Of a stretch of DNA of 64,000 nt, positions 52,623 through 62,577 are shown one piece after another. Position numbers and translations under genes: made by a program. Positions within the stretch are counted from its first letter, which is position 1. The number at the start of each line of letters is the position of its first letter. The DNA lies in the NCBI RefSeq assembly GCF_022179125.1, contig NZ_BPQG01000044.1:94969-158968 (forward strand). The letters are read 5' to 3'. The notes under the pieces are model-generated. The model saw only the letters and a program-made list of their open reading frames with translations, had not been told where the DNA came from and searched no databases. The DNA is from Methylobacterium cerastii. GTDB taxonomy: Bacteria; Pseudomonadota; Alphaproteobacteria; Rhizobiales; Beijerinckiaceae.

Positions 52623-54044
52623 TTAGGCTCCCTTGAGGGCTTCGCGCCGGGCGAGCACCGCCGGCCCGGTCTCGGCGAGGTCCCAGTACAGGCCCGCCAT
52701 CAGCATCAGGGCCTCGCGCGAAGGCGGCCCGAGCAGGTGCTCGTCGGGGCCGTGCTGGAGGCAGGCCGGGTAGGAATGCGGCACCCACAGGGTCGGCAGG
52801 CCGAGGATCTCCGAGAAGGCGTCGTTGGGCAGCGAGCCGCCGAGGTTCGGCAGCAGGGCCGGACGCTTGCCCGTGCTCTCGGCGATCGAAGCCAGCACCC
52901 AGTCGACCCACGGGTCCTCGACGGGGAGCCGGGTGGCGCGGAACACCTCCGTGCGGGCGGCGCGGACCTCGACCATGGGGTAGCCGTGGGCGTCGAGGTG
53001 GGCGCGCAGGGCCGGCAGAATGCCTTCCCAGTCGGTGCCGACGACGAAGCGCAACTGCAGCGTCGCCTTGGCGGTGGGCGGCACGGCGTTGAGCGGCCCG
53101 TCCGGGTCGCCGGTCTTGAAGGCCAGCACCTCGAGAGTGTTCCAGCCGAACACGCGCTCGGCCGCGGACAGCCCCGGCTCGCCCCAATCGGCGTCGATCG
53201 CCGGCGCGGTCGGGTCGGTGCCCACCGCGATGTCGGCGAGCGCCGCGCGGACGTTGTCGGGGATAGCGGGCGGGCGCAGGGCGTCGAGGAGGATCTTGCC
53301 GCGCCCGTCGACGAGGGTGGCGATGGCGTTGGCCAGCACCGTGCCGGGGTTGCGCAGCAGGCCGCCCCAGTTGCCGGAATGGTGGCTGCCCTCGCGCAGG
53401 TCCAGCAGCATCTCGAAGGTGTAGCCGCCGCGCGAGCCGAGGAAGACCGTCGGCCGCTCGGCGCTGACGCGGGGACCGTCCGAGGCGATGAGCACGTCGG
53501 CCTTGAGCGCTTCGGCCTCGGCGCGGCAAAGGTCGCGCAGTCCCGGCGAGCCGGATTCCTCGCCCATCTCGATCAGCAGCTTGGTGTTGAAGCCGAGCCG
53601 CCCCTCGCGCGCCGCCATCACCGCCGCCAGCGCGCCGAGGTTGAGGATATGCTGGCCCTTGTTGTCGGCGGTGCCGCGGCCGTACCAGCGCTCGCCCTCG
53701 ATGGTGATCGTCCAGGGGGCGAGGCCTTCGCGCCACTGCTCGGGGTAGCCGCGCACGGTGTCGCCGTGTCCGTAGATCAGCACGGTGGGCAGCGCGTCGC
53801 CCTCGTGGCGCTCGGCGATCAGGAACGGGCCGTGGACGCCGTCCGGGTTGTCGAGGATGCGGCTGGTGAAGCCGAGCGGCGCGATCCGCGGCACCAGGAA
53901 GTCGGCGAGATAGGCCTTCAGCTTCGGCAGCTGCCCCGAGGTCTGGCTCTCGGTCTGGCGGGCGACGGCGTCCTGCAGCACGCTGAGGAAGCCGCCCTCG
54001 TCGTAGTGGCGCGCGGCGCGCGCGATCGCGTCGTGTCGGGACAT
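52623..54044 (-). CDS. M20 family metallopeptidase
   Basis: A 473-residue di-zinc peptidase. Ligands: LIYGHGDTVRGY, GRGTADNKGQHIL, IEMGEESGSPGL, ending with the late His in CLQHGPDEHLLG; the lid domain lies at about 200-350. M20 dipeptidases and acylases work in the cytoplasm on short peptides or N-acyl amino acids. It lies inside the peptide importer operon between the DppC-like permease and the ATPase, so it likely processes what the importer brings in. Confidence 0.93.
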   Translation of the reverse strand: MSRHDAIARAARHYDEGGFLSVLQDAVARQTESQTSGQLPKLKAYLADFLVPRIAPLGFTSRILDNPDGVHGPFLIAERHEGDALPTVLIYGHGDTVRGYPEQWREGLAPWTITIEGERWYGRGTADNKGQHILNLGALAAVMAAREGRLGFNTKLLIEMGEESGSPGLRDLCRAEAEALKADVLIASDGPRVSAERPTVFLGSRGGYTFEMLLDLREGSHHSGNWGGLLRNPGTVLANAIATLVDGRGKILLDALRPPAIPDNVRAALADIAVGTDPTAPAIDADWGEPGLSAAERVFGWNTLEVLAFKTGDPDGPLNAVPPTAKATLQLRFVVGTDWEGILPALRAHLDAHGYPMVEVRAARTEVFRATRLPVEDPWVDWVLASIAESTGKRPALLPNLGGSLPNDAFSEILGLPTLWVPHSYPACLQHGPDEHLLGPPSREALMLMAGLYWDLAETGPAVLARREALKGA

Positions 54045-54094
54045 GGGCTCACTCGATCTCCGTGCGGTGGGGTTTTCTGCGGGGCAGGGGCGGT

Positions 54095-55048
54095 TCAGCG
54101 CCGCCCCTCGGGGGCGGTGACGTCGCGGATGCCGTCGCCGAGCAGGTTGATCGCCAGGACGAGGACCAGGAGCGCGATGCCCGGAATGGTGATGACCCAG
54201 GGCTGGAAGAACATGTACGGCTTGCCCTCGGCGATCATCAGGCCCCAGGACGGCAGCGGCGGCTGCACGCCGAGGCCCAGGAAAGACAGGGCGGCCTCGA
54301 GCAGGATAGCGTGCGCCATCTCCAGGGTCGCCACCACGATGAGCGCGTTGAGGATGTTCGGCAGCACCTCCTGGAACAGGATGCGGGCCGGGGAGAAGCC
54401 CGTGGCGCGGGCCGCGGCGATGAAGTCCTGGTCGCGGATCTGCCGGGTCGCCGCGCGGGTGACCACGGCGAAGCGGTCCCAGAGCAGGAAGCCGAGCACC
54501 AGCACCACCACCTTCAGCGAGCCGCCGACGAGGGAGGCCATGGCGAGCGCCACCAGCACCACCGGCATGGCCAGCCGCGTGGTGACGACGTAGCTCACCA
54601 CCGCGTCGACCCGGCCGCCGAAATAGCCGGCGCAGATGCCGAGCGTCGTGCCGATCGCGCCCGAGATGGCCGCCGCGGCGATCCCGATCAGCAGGGAGAT
54701 CTGGCTGCCGTAGATCAGGCGGCTGAGGTAGTCGCGCCCGAGCTTGTCGGTGCCGAGCACGTGGTCCCAGTTGCCCTTCGCCTGCCAGATCGGCGGGATC
54801 AGGCGCCGGGAGACGTCCTGGGCGTAGGGATCGTGGGGCGCGATCAGCGGGCCGGCGAGCGCGCAGAGCAGGATGGTCCCGAGGATGCCGGCACCGATCA
54901 CGAAGCCGCCGTGGCGGAGCCCGCGCCGGAGCGCCAGGGCGGTGGGCGAGCGGGCGGCGGGGAGCGCCGCCGGCCTGTCGGCCGAGAGGGCCGTCGGCGT
55001 CTCGGGCAAGCCGGCCGCGATGGGGGAGGCGGATGGCTGGAGGGTCAT
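54095..55048 (-). CDS. Peptide ABC transporter permease, DppC-like
   Basis: A 317-residue inner-membrane permease. About 45 N-terminal residues are Pro/Ala-rich and cytoplasmic, then a first helix (GFVIGAGILGTILLCALAG) and five more. The coupling motif is IAAARATGFSPARILFQEVL; LLEAALSFLGLGVQPPLPSW is the DppC signature. It overlaps the DppB gene by four bases. Confidence 0.95.
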   Translation of the reverse strand: MTLQPSASPIAAGLPETPTALSADRPAALPAARSPTALALRRGLRHGGFVIGAGILGTILLCALAGPLIAPHDPYAQDVSRRLIPPIWQAKGNWDHVLGTDKLGRDYLSRLIYGSQISLLIGIAAAAISGAIGTTLGICAGYFGGRVDAVVSYVVTTRLAMPVVLVALAMASLVGGSLKVVVLVLGFLLWDRFAVVTRAATRQIRDQDFIAAARATGFSPARILFQEVLPNILNALIVVATLEMAHAILLEAALSFLGLGVQPPLPSWGLMIAEGKPYMFFQPWVITIPGIALLVLVLAINLLGDGIRDVTAPEGRR

Positions 55049-55959
55049 TGGCGCAGCCGGGGATCGAGGAAGGCGTTGAGGAGGTCGGCGGCCAGCGTCA
55101 GGGCGATGTAGATCATCGCCAGGACCAGCACGATCGCCTGCACCACCGGGAAGTCGTTGCGGGCGATGGATTCCCAGGCGAGCTGGCCAAGCCCCTGGAG
55201 CGAGAACACCGCCTCGATCACGATCGAGCCGCCGAGCATGAAGCCGAACTGCACGGCGGCCAGCGCGATCACCGGGATGACGGCGTTGCGAAGCGCATGC
55301 CGGATCAGAATCTTGCGCGGTGGCAGGCCCTTGGCGCGGGCGGTGCGGACGTAGTCCGAGGCCAGGACCTCCAGCATGCCGTTGCGGGTCAGCCGCATCA
55401 CCGCCGGCATGGCGTAGTAGCCGAGCGCGATCGCCGGCAGAACGAAGTGCTTCCAGGTCGTGTTGCCGGAGACCGGCAGCCAGCGCAGATTCACCGAGAA
55501 GATCATGATCAGGGTCAGGCCGAACCAGAAGCTCGGCATGGCCTGGCCCAGCACCGAGACCGAGAGGGCGGCCCGGTCGATCCAGGTGTCGCGCCGGACC
55601 GCGGCCAGCACCCCGAGGGGGATGGCCACGAAGAGCGCCACGGCCAGCGCCACCACGCCGAGGAACAGGGTGATCGGCAGGCGGGCGGCCAGCAGGTCGA
55701 TCACGCTCTCGCGGAAGTAGAACGAGTTGCCGAAATCGAGCCGGATCGCTTTGGCCCCCCAGGCGAAGAACTGCGCGAGAAGGGGCTGGTTGAGCCCGTA
55801 CTGGACCCGGATCGCCTCCACCTGCACGGAGGTCGCCTCCGGCCCCGCGATGGCGGTGGCGAGGTCGCCCGACAGGTGCAGGAGCATGAAGCTCGCCACC
55901 GACACCGTCACGGCGACCGCCAGCGCCACCAGACTTCGTTGGATCATGAATCGCAGCAT
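55045..55959 (-). CDS. Peptide ABC transporter permease, DppB-like
   Basis: A 304-residue permease with six helices. QYGLNQPLLAQFFAWGAKAI and DFGNSFYFRESVIDLLAARL are the DppB periplasmic loop, YVRTARAKGLPPRKILIRHA is the coupling loop, and IEAVFSLQGLGQLAWESI is conserved near the end. It forms the channel with the DppC-like protein. Confidence 0.95.
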   Translation of the reverse strand: MLRFMIQRSLVALAVAVTVSVASFMLLHLSGDLATAIAGPEATSVQVEAIRVQYGLNQPLLAQFFAWGAKAIRLDFGNSFYFRESVIDLLAARLPITLFLGVVALAVALFVAIPLGVLAAVRRDTWIDRAALSVSVLGQAMPSFWFGLTLIMIFSVNLRWLPVSGNTTWKHFVLPAIALGYYAMPAVMRLTRNGMLEVLASDYVRTARAKGLPPRKILIRHALRNAVIPVIALAAVQFGFMLGGSIVIEAVFSLQGLGQLAWESIARNDFPVVQAIVLVLAMIYIALTLAADLLNAFLDPRLRQ

Positions 55960-56010
55960 GGCCCGGCTCCCTCGTTCGGTCGGCGGTCGGTCGGCTTCAG
56001 GCGCCGGCCG

Positions 56011-57552
56011 TTACTTCCACTGCGCCGCGTAGAAGCGCGGCAGCTCGTCGGGCTGCGCCGTGAAGGTCAGGTCCGACGTGAAGGCGTAGTTCGTCGAGTA
56101 CGAGAACAACGGCAGGGCGTAGGCCTGGCCGGCGATGCGTTTGAGCGCTTCGGCGTACTTGACCTTCCGCACGGCCGGGTCGGTCGCCCCATCCCCGGCC
56201 TGGAGGGCCGCGATAGTCTCGGGGTCCTTGGTCAGGTCCTCGTCGCCGCCGCGGAAGTAGACGCCCGTGAAGGCCGAGACGTCGAGTACGGAGAACGACC
56301 CCCAGGTCTGGAACGCGATCGAGACCTTGCCGCCCCGGATGAGGTCGCGGAGCGCCGCGTAGCGCAGGTAGTTCAGCCGGGCGGTGATGCCGACGGCGCG
56401 CAGGTAGCCGATCACGGCCTCGGCGTAGTCGCGCTCGCGGTAAGCGCCGAGGTCGATCTCGAAGCCGTTCGGGTAGCCCGCCTCCTTGAGAAGCGCCTTG
56501 GCCTTGACCGGATCGTAACTGTAACGCGGCACGCCCTCGTCGGTGCAGCCGAACTGGTCGATGAAGCAGGCCGCGTTCATCACCCGGCTCCCGCCACGCA
56601 CGAGGTTGTCCACCATGGCCTTGCGGTCGATGGCGTACGAGATCGCCTGCCGGACGCGGGGATCCTTCAGAGGCGAGTTCTCCTTGGCTCGGCCGAGGGT
56701 GTCGAACTGCAGGAACCCGACCCGCATGGTCTCGGCGCTGAGAACGGAGACGTTGGGGGCGCCCTTCAGCTGGTCGGCCTGATCGCTCGGCACGCGCCAG
56801 ATCCAGTCGATTCCGCCGGTAACGAGCTCGGCCATGCGGCTATCGGCGTCGGGGATAACGCGGAACTCGAGCTTGCCGATCTTGGCCGCGCCGATCGGGC
56901 TGCCAGGCCAATACTTGGCGAAGCGCTCCATCTTCACGCCGCGGCCGTTCTCGACCGCGGTGATGCGGTAGGGGCCGGTGCCGACGGGCGCCTTGGCGAA
57001 GCCGTCGAGGCCGACCTTCTTGAAGTAGGCCGCCGGGAAGATCGGTGTCGGGCCGGCGAGGTATTCGAGCGCGGCCGGGAAGGGGGCCTTCAAATGGATG
57101 CGGACGGTGTGGGCGTCGACGACCTCCGTCGACTTCATCCAGTCGACGTTCTGCTTCGTCACCGTGCGGGCTTCCGGCGTCAGCACGTAGTTGAAGGTGA
57201 AGGCCACGTCTTCCGGGCCGAAGGCGTCGCCGTTGTGGAAGGTCACGCCCTCGCGCAGGGTCAGCTCGAGGGTGACGGGATCGACCCATTTCCAGGCGGT
57301 GGCCAGCATCGGCTGGTAGGTGCCGGTCTTCGGGTCGCGGTAGATCAGGGTGTCCCAGACGTTGCGGGCCAGGATGACGCCCTCGCGGGCGCTGTTGTGA
57401 TACGGGCTGACGTTTTCCGGCTCGGTGTCGGAGGCGTAGACCAGGGTGTCGTTCGCCTTGCCGGCGAGCGCCGGGACGCTGGCTGCCAACATCAGCAGGG
57501 TGAGCGCGGCGCGTGCCGTGGAGCGGTGTGTCGTCATGATCCTGCTCGCCAT
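56011..57552 (-). CDS. Peptide ABC transporter substrate-binding protein
   Basis: A 513-residue SBP family 5 protein with a signal peptide (AALTLLMLAASVPALAGKAN). The family block YLAGPTPIFPAAYFKKVG, KAPVGTGPYRI and the DPRVRQAISYAIDRKAMVDN region are typical of DppA-like proteins. It binds peptides or similar small molecules in the periplasm. First gene of the operon SBP-B-C-M20-ATPase. Starts at 57552 or 57537 are possible. Divergent from the LysR regulator. Confidence 0.95.
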   Translation of the reverse strand: MASRIMTTHRSTARAALTLLMLAASVPALAGKANDTLVYASDTEPENVSPYHNSAREGVILARNVWDTLIYRDPKTGTYQPMLATAWKWVDPVTLELTLREGVTFHNGDAFGPEDVAFTFNYVLTPEARTVTKQNVDWMKSTEVVDAHTVRIHLKAPFPAALEYLAGPTPIFPAAYFKKVGLDGFAKAPVGTGPYRITAVENGRGVKMERFAKYWPGSPIGAAKIGKLEFRVIPDADSRMAELVTGGIDWIWRVPSDQADQLKGAPNVSVLSAETMRVGFLQFDTLGRAKENSPLKDPRVRQAISYAIDRKAMVDNLVRGGSRVMNAACFIDQFGCTDEGVPRYSYDPVKAKALLKEAGYPNGFEIDLGAYRERDYAEAVIGYLRAVGITARLNYLRYAALRDLIRGGKVSIAFQTWGSFSVLDVSAFTGVYFRGGDEDLTKDPETIAALQAGDGATDPAVRKVKYAEALKRIAGQAYALPLFSYSTNYAFTSDLTFTAQPDELPRFYAAQWK

Positions 57553-57639
57553 GATGTCTGTCCTTCTCACCCGTCCGCACGGCCAGCATCGTACCGCCCG
57601 CATCGACCTGCCGCTTTTTTCGTCGTGCCATGGTGTTGT

Positions 57640-57708
57640 GCAATTGGCATCGCAACAAGTAGAATTTCGTGATTGCTGCCGTGCCGTTTCGGCAATCGAC
57701 AGGTTTCC
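57640..57708. promoter_or_regulatory. LysR-type operator region
   Basis: The gap between the divergent SBP operon and the LysR gene holds GATTGC (57671-57676) and GCAATC (57692-57697), a spaced dyad, and TTGGCATCGCAACAA, which fits T-N11-A. Autoregulation together with control of the importer is the usual arrangement. Confidence 0.45.
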
Positions 57709-58617
57709 ATGAACGTTTCGGGCCTTCGCTACGTCTTGGCCGTCGCCAGAACCGGGTCGATCGCCGCGGCCTCCACGCACTTGAACATCGCAGCCTCGGC
57801 GATCAGCCGGCAGATCTCCAATCTCGAGAGCGAACTCGACTGCGTCCTCTTCGAGCGTCGCCCGCGCGGCATGGTGCTCAGCCCGGCCGGGGAGCTGCTG
57901 GCGGAACACGCGCGCCAGACCCTGCTGCGGGCCGAGCAGGTCGCAGCCGACATCCAGGAATTGCAGGGCCTGGCGCGCGGCTTCATCCGGGTCGCCACCT
58001 CGGAGGGTTTCGCCCTCGACCTGCTGCCGAACGCGATCGCGGGGTTCCACGCCGCCCATCCGGGCATCCGCTTCGAGGTGCAGATGCTGCCCCCCGCCCA
58101 GGTCACGCACGTGGTGGCGGCGGGCGACGCCGACATCGGCATCACCTTCGCGCTCGCGCCCTCGAGCCTGGTCGCGGTCGCCTACGACAACGCCGTCGAG
58201 ATGGTGGCGCTCAGTGCCCCCGATCACCCCCTGGCGCGCCGACCCGCGATCCGGCTCGCGGACCTGAAGCCCTACCCGATCGCGGTGCCGACCCTCGATA
58301 CCACGGCTCGCCGGGTCTTCGACGCGGCCTGCCTCGCCGAGGGCATCACCATCGAGCCGACGCTCACGGCCAACATCCTCTCCGCCCTGCTGCCCTTCGT
58401 TCGGCGGACGAAGGGGTTGGCGCTGATGTCGGCCCTCACGGTGCAGACGCCGGTGCGCCTCGGCGAGCTCGTCTGCATCCCGGTGCACGCGCGGATGAGC
58501 CTGATGCGCGGCATCCAGGTCCAAGTGATGCGCGACCGCAAGCTGCCGCACGCTGTCCAAGCCTTCTTGCGGCAGCTGGTGGCGGCGCTGCCGCCGACGG
58601 AGTCCGGCGGCTTCTGA
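57709..58617 (+). CDS. LysR family transcriptional regulator
   Basis: A 302-residue regulator. Winged HTH at residues 1-65: ARTGSIAAASTHLNIAASAI, SRQISNLESELDCVLFER, then the linker coil and a periplasmic-binding-like effector domain. It starts across from the peptide importer operon and ends head-on to the ACC deaminase gene. By position it most likely controls the importer; control of ACC deaminase is possible but the usual partner of that gene is an Lrp-type AcdR, not seen here. Confidence 0.93.
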   Translation: MNVSGLRYVLAVARTGSIAAASTHLNIAASAISRQISNLESELDCVLFERRPRGMVLSPAGELLAEHARQTLLRAEQVAADIQELQGLARGFIRVATSEGFALDLLPNAIAGFHAAHPGIRFEVQMLPPAQVTHVVAAGDADIGITFALAPSSLVAVAYDNAVEMVALSAPDHPLARRPAIRLADLKPYPIAVPTLDTTARRVFDAACLAEGITIEPTLTANILSALLPFVRRTKGLALMSALTVQTPVRLGELVCIPVHARMSLMRGIQVQVMRDRKLPHAVQAFLRQLVAALPPTESGGF

Positions 58618-58623
58618 CGCGGC

Positions 58624-59634
58624 TCAGCCGTTTCGGAAGGTGTAGCTGTAGCCGTTGAGCGCGGGCGCTCCGCCGAGATGGGCGTAGAGCACCTTCGAGC
58701 CCTTCGGGAAGAAGCCCTTCTGCACGAGGTCGATCATGCCCTGCATCGACTTCCCCTCGTAGACGGGGTCGGTGATCATGCCCTCGAGCCGGGCCGAGAG
58801 GCGGATCGCCTCGACCGTCTCCTTCGAGGGCACGCCATAGACCGGGTAGGCGTAGTCCTCGTTGAGCACGATGTCGTCTTCGGTGATCGCCCGCGCGCCG
58901 ACGAGCTCGGCGGTGTTCCTGGCGATCTCCAGGACCTGCGCCTTGGTCTGGGCCGGGGTGCAGGAGGCGTCGATGCCGATCACGTTGCGGGCGCGCCCGT
59001 CGGCGGAGAAGCCCACCACCATGCCGGCATGGGTCGAGCCGGTGACGGTGCAGACCACGATGTAGTCGAAGTGCAGGCCCATCTCGGCCTCCTGGGCGCG
59101 GACCTCCTCGGCGAAGCCGACGTAGCCGAGCCCGCCGAACTTGTGCACCGAGGCGCCGGCGGGGATCGCGTAGGGCTTGCCGCCCTTGGCCTTCACGTCC
59201 TCCAGGGCCTTCGTCCAGCTCTCGCGGATGCCGATGTCGAAGCCGTCGTCGACGAGCTGCGTCTCCGCGCCCATGATGCGGGACAGCATGATGTTGCCGA
59301 CCCGGTCGTAGACCGCGTCCTCGTGCGGGACCCAGGCCTCCTGGATCAGCCGGCACTTCATGCCGATCTTGGCGGCGACCGCCGCGACCATGCGGGTGTG
59401 GTTCGACTGCACGCCGCCGATCGAGACCAGGGTGTCGGCCCCGCTGGCGATGGCGTCGGGCACGATGTACTCGAGCTTGCGCAGCTTGTTGCCGCCGTAG
59501 GCGAGGCCCGAATTGCAATCCTCGCGCTTGGCGTAGATCAGCACGTCGCCGCCGAGATGGGCCGTCAGCCGCGGCAGGTGCTCGATCGGGCTCGGGCCGA
59601 AGGTCAGGGGATAGCGCTCGAACTTCGACAGCAT
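58624..59634 (-). CDS. acdS: 1-aminocyclopropane-1-carboxylate deaminase
   Basis: A 336-residue PLP enzyme that splits ACC, the plant ethylene precursor, into 2-oxobutanoate and ammonia. PLP lysine in [43 protein letters not shown]. The residues that separate true deaminases from D-cysteine desulfhydrases are present: Tyr-Glu in [11 protein letters not shown] and Leu in [12 protein letters not shown]. Length is standard. This trait is known in plant-associated Methylobacterium and lowers plant ethylene. The gene is divergent from dsdA. Confidence 0.95.
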   Translation of the reverse strand: MLSKFERYPLTFGPSPIEHLPRLTAHLGGDVLIYAKREDCNSGLAYGGNKLRKLEYIVPDAIASGADTLVSIGGVQSNHTRMVAAVAAKIGMKCRLIQEAWVPHEDAVYDRVGNIMLSRIMGAETQLVDDGFDIGIRESWTKALEDVKAKGGKPYAIPAGASVHKFGGLGYVGFAEEVRAQEAEMGLHFDYIVVCTVTGSTHAGMVVGFSADGRARNVIGIDASCTPAQTKAQVLEIARNTAELVGARAITEDDIVLNEDYAYPVYGVPSKETVEAIRLSARLEGMITDPVYEGKSMQGMIDLVQKGFFPKGSKVLYAHLGGAPALNGYSYTFRNG

Positions 59635-59980
59635 CTTCGCGGGTCCTTCGTGGGTCAGCCCGGAAAAGCTAGCAAAGTCGGGGCGGAAGGTGCTCTCGAA
59701 ATGCGCCTTCGTTCTCGCTGCGATGAGACGCCTAGTGTTCCTGGCCGCGGGATCCTTGCGTCATCGCCCCCTGGAACGGAAGGATCGTTCATGGACGCTG
59801 GGTGCGGGCGACCAAGCTGGGAGATTCGCCGCCGGCTTCAGGCAGGCGGCCGCATGTGCGATGCCGTCCGGGCCCGGTGGACGAGCACGGCCGCACGGCC
59901 GCCGACCCGTCCCCGGCCGGCCGGCTCGGCGCGACGGCCCGGTCCGCCCGAGCCGATTCCCGTTACAGGAGACCGTCCGC
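59635..59980. promoter_or_regulatory. Divergent region, acdS and D-serine ammonia-lyase
   Basis: A 346-base gap. An in-frame ATG at 59690 would lengthen the dsdA product by 97 residues of Arg/Gly/Pro-rich sequence, which I reject. An AT-richer patch near 59670-59690 is the likeliest site of the acdS promoter. No Lrp-type site was made out. Confidence 0.4.
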
Positions 59981-61252
59981 ATGAGCGCCGCCGGCACGCC
60001 CCCGCTCGATCTCCCCGACGCCGTGCGGGACGGCAGGCCCACGGTCTGGCGCAACCCGCGCCTGGGCCGCGCCGCCGAGATCCTGCCGGGCCTGGCCTTC
60101 GGCCTCGCCGAGGTCGAGGCGGCCGAGGCGCGCTGGCGCCGCTTCGATCCGCTCCTCGCCCGGCTGTTTCCCGAACTCGCGACCGGCCGGATCGATTCGG
60201 CCCTCCTGCCGCTCTCCGCCGACCTGGCCGCCCTGGTGTCGGGACGCCCGGGGGCCGCGGCCTGGGTGAAGGCCGACCACGATCTGCCGATCACCGGCTG
60301 CATCAAGGCGCGGGGCGGCGTCTACGAGGTGCTGGTCGAGGCCGAGCGGCTCGGCCTCGCCGCGGGCTGGCTCTCGGGCGCGTCCTCCTATGCCCGCCTC
60401 GCCGACCCGGATGTCCGGGCGGCCTTCGGCGTCCACACGATCGCGGTGGGAAGCACCGGCAACCTCGGGTTCAGCGTCGGGGTGATCGGCCGCGCCCTCG
60501 GCTTCCAGGTCGAGGTGCACATGTCCCACGACGCCAAGGCGTGGAAGAAGCGCCGCCTGCGCGACCTCGGCGCCCGGGTGGTGGAGCATGCGGGCGATTA
60601 CGGCAGCGCCGTCGCCGCCGCGCGGATCGCCTTCGAGGGCCGCGCCGACGCGCACTTCGTCGATGACGAGAGCTCGGTGGACCTGTTCCTCGGCTACGCG
60701 GCGGCGGCCTTCGACCTGCGGCGCCAGCTCGACGCGGCGGGCGTGAGCGTGGACGCGGCCCATCCCTTGTGCGTCTACCTCCCCTGCGGCGTCGGCGGCG
60801 CCCCGGGCGGCGTCACCCTCGGCCTGAAACTGCTCTACGGAGACGCCGTGCGCTGCGTCTTCGTCGAGCCCGTCGCCGCGCCCTGCATGCTCGTGCAGCT
60901 CGCCGCAGGCCCGGCGCGGTCGGTGAGCGTCTACGAGGTCGGGCTCGACAACCGGACCGCGGCGGACGGCCTGGCCGTGGCCACGGCCTCGATGCTGGTG
61001 GCCGGCACCGTCGGGGGCCTCGTCGAGGCCGTGGTGACGGTGGGCGACGCCGACCTGTTCACCTGGCTGCGCGATCTCTGGGACCGGGCGGGCTTGCGCC
61101 TCGAGCCGTCGGCGGCGGCGGCCTTCGCGGCAGTGGGGCCGGCCTGCGGCGCCCTGCCCGACGTCGCCCACGCGATGCACGTCGTCTGGACCACCGGCGG
61201 GGCGCTGCTGCCGGAGGCGGAGTTCCAGGCCGCCCTCGCACAAGCGGCCTGA
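59981..61252 (+). CDS. dsdA: D-serine ammonia-lyase
   Basis: A 423-residue PLP enzyme converting D-serine to pyruvate and ammonia. The PLP lysine is in LPITGCIKARGGVYEVLV, the glycine loop in VGSTGNLGFSVGVIG, and CVYLPCGVGGAPGGVTLGLK is the phosphate-binding region; EVGLDNRTAADGLAVATASM is DsdA-specific. The Ser before the lysine motif is Cys here (GCIKARGG against GSIKARGG). CAGGAGA precedes the ATG at 59981. D-serine is common in soil and plants and toxic to many bacteria. Confidence 0.93.
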   Translation: MSAAGTPPLDLPDAVRDGRPTVWRNPRLGRAAEILPGLAFGLAEVEAAEARWRRFDPLLARLFPELATGRIDSALLPLSADLAALVSGRPGAAAWVKADHDLPITGCIKARGGVYEVLVEAERLGLAAGWLSGASSYARLADPDVRAAFGVHTIAVGSTGNLGFSVGVIGRALGFQVEVHMSHDAKAWKKRRLRDLGARVVEHAGDYGSAVAAARIAFEGRADAHFVDDESSVDLFLGYAAAAFDLRRQLDAAGVSVDAAHPLCVYLPCGVGGAPGGVTLGLKLLYGDAVRCVFVEPVAAPCMLVQLAAGPARSVSVYEVGLDNRTAADGLAVATASMLVAGTVGGLVEAVVTVGDADLFTWLRDLWDRAGLRLEPSAAAAFAAVGPACGALPDVAHAMHVVWTTGGALLPEAEFQAALAQAA

Positions 61253-61323
61253 GGGGCGGCCGGCCGCCGATCCGGTCGGCGCGGCGCTTGTCTCGCCGCT
61301 CGGGCGATCTCACCTACGGCGCC

Positions 61324-62577
61324 ATGGCCAGCGTGTTCGACGTCATCATCGTAGGCGGAGGCGCCGCCGGCATCGGGGCCGCGCGGCGGCTGGCGGCGCA
61401 TGGCAAGGCGGCGCTGCTGCTCGAGGCCTCGTCGTGCCTCGGGGGACGCGCCTTCACGCAGGATCTCGGCGGCCATCCGCTCGATTTCGGCTGCGAATGG
61501 CTCCACTCCGGCGACCGCAACGCCTGGGTCGGCATCGCCGAGGCCTCGGGCTTTCCCGTCGACCGCGGCGAGCCGCCATGGGCGAAGGCGCATCCGTCGC
61601 TGGCCCAGGACGCGGACGGCCAGGCGGCGGCGCAGCGGGCCTACGGCGACTGGGAGGAGCGGCTTCGCCTTGTCGCGGCGGGCAGCGACCGGGCGAGCGA
61701 CGCCCTGGAGCCCGGCGGTCCCTGGAACGCCTACGTGCGCGCCATCGCCGGCTTCATGAGCGGCGTCGCACCCGAGGCGATCTCGGCTACCGACTATCTC
61801 GCCTACGACGACGCCGCGACGGGCCGAAACTGGCACCTGCCGCTCGGCTACGGCACGCTGGTCGCGGCCAGCCTGCCGTCCGCGACGACTCTGCGGCTCG
61901 CCACCCCCGCCGAGCAGGTCGACCTGACCGCGGACGGCGTCGCCGTCACCACGCGCGCCGGCACCGTCCGCGCCGGGGCCGCCATTCTCACCGTCTCGAC
62001 CGCGGTGCTGGCCGGCGACGCGATCCACCTGCCCTCCGGGGTCGAGCCCTGGCGCGAGGCCGCCGCCGACCTGCCGCTCGGCCGCAACGAGAAGGTCTTC
62101 CTCGAGATCGGGCGCGAGGCCGCGTTCGCGCCGGACACGCACGTCTACGGCAACCTGCACGACCGACGAGCCGCCGCCTATTCGATCCGCCCCAACGGCT
62201 GGCCGGTGATCGAGGCGTTCCTCGGAGGCGAGGGCGCCCGCATCGTGGCGGAGGACGGCCCGGCCGCCGGCTTCGCCCACGTCTCAGCCGAGCTGGCCGC
62301 GCTGTTCGGAGGCGACATCGCCTCGGCGATCCGGCCGCTGGCCGCGACGTCCTGGAGCCGGATGGCCTCCGTCGGCGGCGCGTATAGCTGCGCCCTGCCG
62401 GGCCGCTCGGGTGCGCGGGCGCGGCTCGCCCGGCCCTTCGAGGACAGGCTGTTCTTCGCCGGCGAGGCGACGCACCCGCACGATTTCACCACCGCCCACG
62501 GCGCCCACGACAGCGGGCAGCGGGCCGCCGACGAGGCCATGGCGGCGCTCGGGCGCAGGCGGGGCGAGGCGGCCTGA
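61324..62577 (+). CDS. Flavin amine oxidase family protein
   Basis: A 417-residue FAD enzyme. N-terminal dinucleotide motif VIIVGGGAAGIGAARRLAAH, second FAD motif LLEASSCLGGRAFTQ, and C-terminal FAGEATHPHDFTTAHGAHDS followed by GQRAADE. No signal peptide, so cytoplasmic. Members oxidise amines, polyamines or amino acids giving ammonia and peroxide; substrate unknown. It begins 71 bases after dsdA on the same strand and may be co-transcribed. Confidence 0.92.
   Translation: MASVFDVIIVGGGAAGIGAARRLAAHGKAALLLEASSCLGGRAFTQDLGGHPLDFGCEWLHSGDRNAWVGIAEASGFPVDRGEPPWAKAHPSLAQDADGQAAAQRAYGDWEERLRLVAAGSDRASDALEPGGPWNAYVRAIAGFMSGVAPEAISATDYLAYDDAATGRNWHLPLGYGTLVAASLPSATTLRLATPAEQVDLTADGVAVTTRAGTVRAGAAILTVSTAVLAGDAIHLPSGVEPWREAAADLPLGRNEKVFLEIGREAAFAPDTHVYGNLHDRRAAAYSIRPNGWPVIEAFLGGEGARIVAEDGPAAGFAHVSAELAALFGGDIASAIRPLAATSWSRMASVGGAYSCALPGRSGARARLARPFEDRLFFAGEATHPHDFTTAHGAHDSGQRAADEAMAALGRRRGEAA

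Noticed and set aside
55033-57672. Plus-strand open frame of about 880 codons across the peptide importer genes
   Set aside because: It runs antisense to three well-supported transporter genes and has antisense-type composition (Asp/His/Arg/Gly-rich).
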